The position numbers and the translations under genes are program-made. 64,000 nucleotides of DNA from Akkermansiaceae bacterium (GTDB lineage Bacteria > Verrucomicrobiota > Verrucomicrobiia > Verrucomicrobiales > Akkermansiaceae). The notes under the pieces are model-generated. The model had not been told where the DNA came from and did no database searches. It saw only the letters and a list, made by a program, of their open reading frames with translations. The stretch lies in assembly GCA_024233115.1 (NCBI GenBank), contig JACKQB010000007.1:124001-188000 (forward strand), in the 5' to 3' direction. Positions 62,394-64,000 of the stretch are shown piece after piece (the stretch's first letter is position 1; each line of letters starts with the position of its first letter).

Positions 62394-62654
62394 TTAACGG
62401 CAACCGCGGTAGCCACCGTAATACCCGCCATAGTGGCCGCTACGCCGGTAATGGCCACTATGATGATGACCGTTGTTGTGACCCGCCGCATAAGCCACGG
62501 CACCAAGAGCCAGCGCCCCCACCGCCACTGCGCCAGGGTCAACGGTTTGTATCGGCCTTCCGTATGAATCATACGAGGTCACGCAGTTCGAAAAGAGCAG
62601 CGCCGAAGCAATGCCGGCCACGGTGAGCTTGATCCATGATTTTCTGTGTTCCAT
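62394..62654 (-). CDS. Small lipoprotein with His/Gly/Tyr-rich tail
   Basis: The 86-residue protein starts MEHRKSWIKLTVAGIASALLFSNC, a signal peptide with lipobox LFSNC. The mature part has DPGAVAVGALALGAVAYAAG, then about 30 residues of His, Gly, Tyr and Arg (GHHHSGHYRRSGHYGGYYGGYRGCR). The tail suggests metal binding or an unstructured surface segment. Similar small lipoproteins occur widely without assigned function. It lies upstream of scpA on the same strand. Confidence 0.7.
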   Translation of the reverse strand: MEHRKSWIKLTVAGIASALLFSNCVTSYDSYGRPIQTVDPGAVAVGALALGAVAYAAGHNNGHHHSGHYRRSGHYGGYYGGYRGCR

Positions 62655-62682
62655 GCCCTAATAGACGGAGGTTTGGGCTGCT

Positions 62683-62835
62683 TTATTCACAAAATTTGAC
62701 AGGATTTTTCTGAATGGCCACATCACCAGCCGCCGCATCGTCGCAACAACAAAAAGTAGGACGAGTTTCCAACTTGTCGGCAACCCAAGCGACGCCTTTT
62801 TCGAGAAAAATGGCAGCCAAATCATCCGCGAGCAT
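62683..62835 (-). CDS. Possible 50-residue Cys-containing small protein
   Basis: The ATG at 62835 opens a 50-residue frame overlapping the stop of the upstream gene by 14 bp. It reads MLADDLAAIFLEKGVAWVADKLETRPTF, then a CCC cluster. The overlap suggests coupling, but there is no homology I recognise and the frame could be chance. Confidence 0.35.
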   Translation of the reverse strand: MLADDLAAIFLEKGVAWVADKLETRPTFCCCDDAAAGDVAIQKNPVKFCE

Positions 62836-63640
62836 GACGTTTCTTTCTCCTTCGGATGAACACAAACACAATGCCCACAACCAAAAAGCCAATCATCAAT
62901 CGGGCTGCCATAGAAGGTTGCAGCGGCTTACCCCAAGGACGTGGATGCACAAGATTCGCAACGTCAAACCCCTCCTCGCCCCAAACCGTATCAGCACCAC
63001 CATCAAACAAGGTTTTCCCCATTCCTATCTTGGCTTTGCACGTGTCTTTGTTGATCAGTAGTTGTTTGACCGCGCCGTCAATACGCAGCACAACGGCTTT
63101 ATGGTCGTAAGGCTTGGGGTCAAACTGGACACCCTCCCCCGACATGGGGGCGAGCAGGACCGGGCGGCCTGAGTTATCCGAGGTCGATTGGTTTTTCACG
63201 TAAGAAAACCCACATTCCCCCGCCTCAAGAATCCGGCTGCGCGAAGAAATATCGTCATCAGCTTTCCGGCCTGGGTCCTTTTCCCACGGAGCGACAAATA
63301 TTTGCTCCGATTTCGTATAGCCACCAGCAATGAACTGGCCCATGTAGTCGTTCGAATACTCGCCCTTGCAGGTTCTCAGGTCAACTATGGGTTCGCCTCC
63401 CATTCCTGTATGCAAAATGGCTGTCGCATCGCCAGGAAACTCGCCGTAGTCCTGATCGAATTCAATGAGAAGATAGAAAACCTGCTTGGCATTACTGGTA
63501 GTGGAAGTCATCGCAGCTTTTTTATGCGATTTCATTACCACCGGAGTAGTCACGAAGGCCAGCGCGAGCACCAGCAACACACCTAATACAACCATGCCAT
63601 AAGTTATACGTGGTTTCAGTTTCGGATCTTGTTCTTCCAT
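62822..63640 (-). CDS. Pseudopilin-like membrane protein with C-terminal anchor, copy 1
   Basis: The 272 residues have an N-terminal hydrophobic helix (YGMVVLGVLLVLALAFVTTPVVM), then NAKQVFYLLIEFDQDYGEFPGDATAI, a pattern common in verrucomicrobial pseudopilin-like proteins. AGECGFSYVKNQS and a GVQFDPKPYDHKAVVLRIDGAVKQLLI region follow. A second helix near 247-265 (ARLMIGFLVVGIVFVFI) ends in a strongly basic RRRKKRHARG. It is a paralogue of the gene that follows to the right edge. Function unknown; the N-terminal part is not preceded by a classical prepilin peptidase site. Confidence 0.7.
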   Translation of the reverse strand: MEEQDPKLKPRITYGMVVLGVLLVLALAFVTTPVVMKSHKKAAMTSTTSNAKQVFYLLIEFDQDYGEFPGDATAILHTGMGGEPIVDLRTCKGEYSNDYMGQFIAGGYTKSEQIFVAPWEKDPGRKADDDISSRSRILEAGECGFSYVKNQSTSDNSGRPVLLAPMSGEGVQFDPKPYDHKAVVLRIDGAVKQLLINKDTCKAKIGMGKTLFDGGADTVWGEEGFDVANLVHPRPWGKPLQPSMAARLMIGFLVVGIVFVFIRRRKKRHARG

Positions 63641-63658
63641 GGTTTTATGGGTTGATGT

Positions 63659-64000
63659 TTATTTGGGGAAAACGAGATGACTTCGGTCAAATGCGTTTGG
63701 AAAAATTGGTTTGCCGTCGTCATAGGTAGCGATGCCTGTTTTGGGATCCACTTTCACAAATCGCGCCAGTCCGTCAGCCCTGAGCACGATGCCTTTTCCG
63801 TTGTAACACTCGGGATCAAAGCTGAGACCATTCCTATTCATATTCGCCAGTAGAATGGGTCCCCCTGCCGTTGTCGCTGACTGGTTCTTTACGTAGGAAA
63901 ACCCGCACTCACCAGCTTCAAGAACCTTCGACCACGAAGAGACATCATAATCTGGCCGCTTATTTACCGTAGCACCACCACGGGCATAAAACAGCTCCTC
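63659..64000 (-). CDS. Pseudopilin-like protein, copy 2, 5' end beyond the window
   Basis: The last 113 residues of a gene cut by the right edge; frame is open to base 64000. It reads VLEAGECGFSYVKNQSATTAGG, ILLANMNRNGLSFDPECYNGKGIVLRADG and ends SHLVFPK. The match to the gene at 62822-63640 is clear over AGECGFSYVKNQS and the FDP..KGIVLR segment. The paralogue's C-terminal anchor is absent here. Only 18 bp separate the two genes, so they are probably co-transcribed. Confidence 0.7.
   Translation of the reverse strand, partial: EELFYARGGATVNKRPDYDVSSWSKVLEAGECGFSYVKNQSATTAGGPILLANMNRNGLSFDPECYNGKGIVLRADGLARFVKVDPKTGIATYDDGKPIFPNAFDRSHLVFPK

Noticed and set aside
1..64000. CRISPR array, rRNA operon or prophage
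   Set aside because: No regularly spaced direct repeats, no rRNA signatures and no phage structural or integrase genes were seen.

Overview
The window (about 57% G+C by eye) looks like a chromosomal segment of a free-living, probably aquatic member of the Verrucomicrobiota, most likely order Verrucomicrobiales. The pointers are four PEP-CTERM proteins, very large pseudopilin-like proteins resembling the verrucomicrobial 'Verru_Chthon cassette' type, a planctomycete/verrucomicrobial-type cytochrome fusion, sulfatases beside fucosidase-class enzymes, and a metal ABC operon whose permease is fused to a DtxR-type regulator, as in chlamydial ytgABCD. Many start codons have no clear Shine-Dalgarno sequence and follow A/C-rich leaders. 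The phylum-level placement is inference from gene content.

Layout. 1-8.8 kb is housekeeping: gapA-pgk-tpiA (minus strand; tpiA runs off the left edge), a DEAD-box helicase, a DUF2288 protein, an oxaloacetate decarboxylase/pyruvate carboxylase alpha-type protein that stops before its biotin domain, and purH. 8.9-13 kb is a Mn/Fe/Zn-type ABC uptake operon (binding protein, ATPase, permease-regulator fusion, second permease) preceded by a perfect 18-bp palindrome. 13-17 kb holds a sulfatase and an FHA / membrane / cytochrome c / leucine-rich-repeat fusion.

16.9-46.3 kb is the accessory heart. One five-gene minus-strand operon (GH97, sulfatase, GH43/GH117-like, GH95, SGNH hydrolase) and a second operon (GH116, GH43/GH117-like, lipoprotein) suggest use of a sulfated, possibly fucose-containing, polysaccharide. 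Between them lie three copies of a cassette built around giant GspK/PilX-like pseudopilins of about 1,140-1,220 residues, two copies with a secreted partner of about 245 residues; one copy is frameshifted at a C7 tract. A NarL-type response regulator and histidine kinase follow the second operon. A shared palindromic motif (ATACCC-N6-GGGTAT and variants) sits 68-88 bp upstream of both glycan operons, one pseudopilin cassette and the regulator gene itself, hinting at one regulon.

46.5-64 kb returns to housekeeping: tRNA-Leu(UAA), a zinc-ribbon/HEAT-like membrane protein, a coiled-coil C4 zinc-ribbon protein, Mrp/ApbC, a 5' fragment of a class IIC group II intron lying directly behind an intrinsic terminator, tandem PEP-CTERM genes, cstA, a GYF/DUF4190 and DUF2752 pair, an RlmI-like methyltransferase, another PEP-CTERM gene, an AP2-domain protein, polA, scpA, small lipoprotein and membrane-protein genes, and a gene cut by the right edge.
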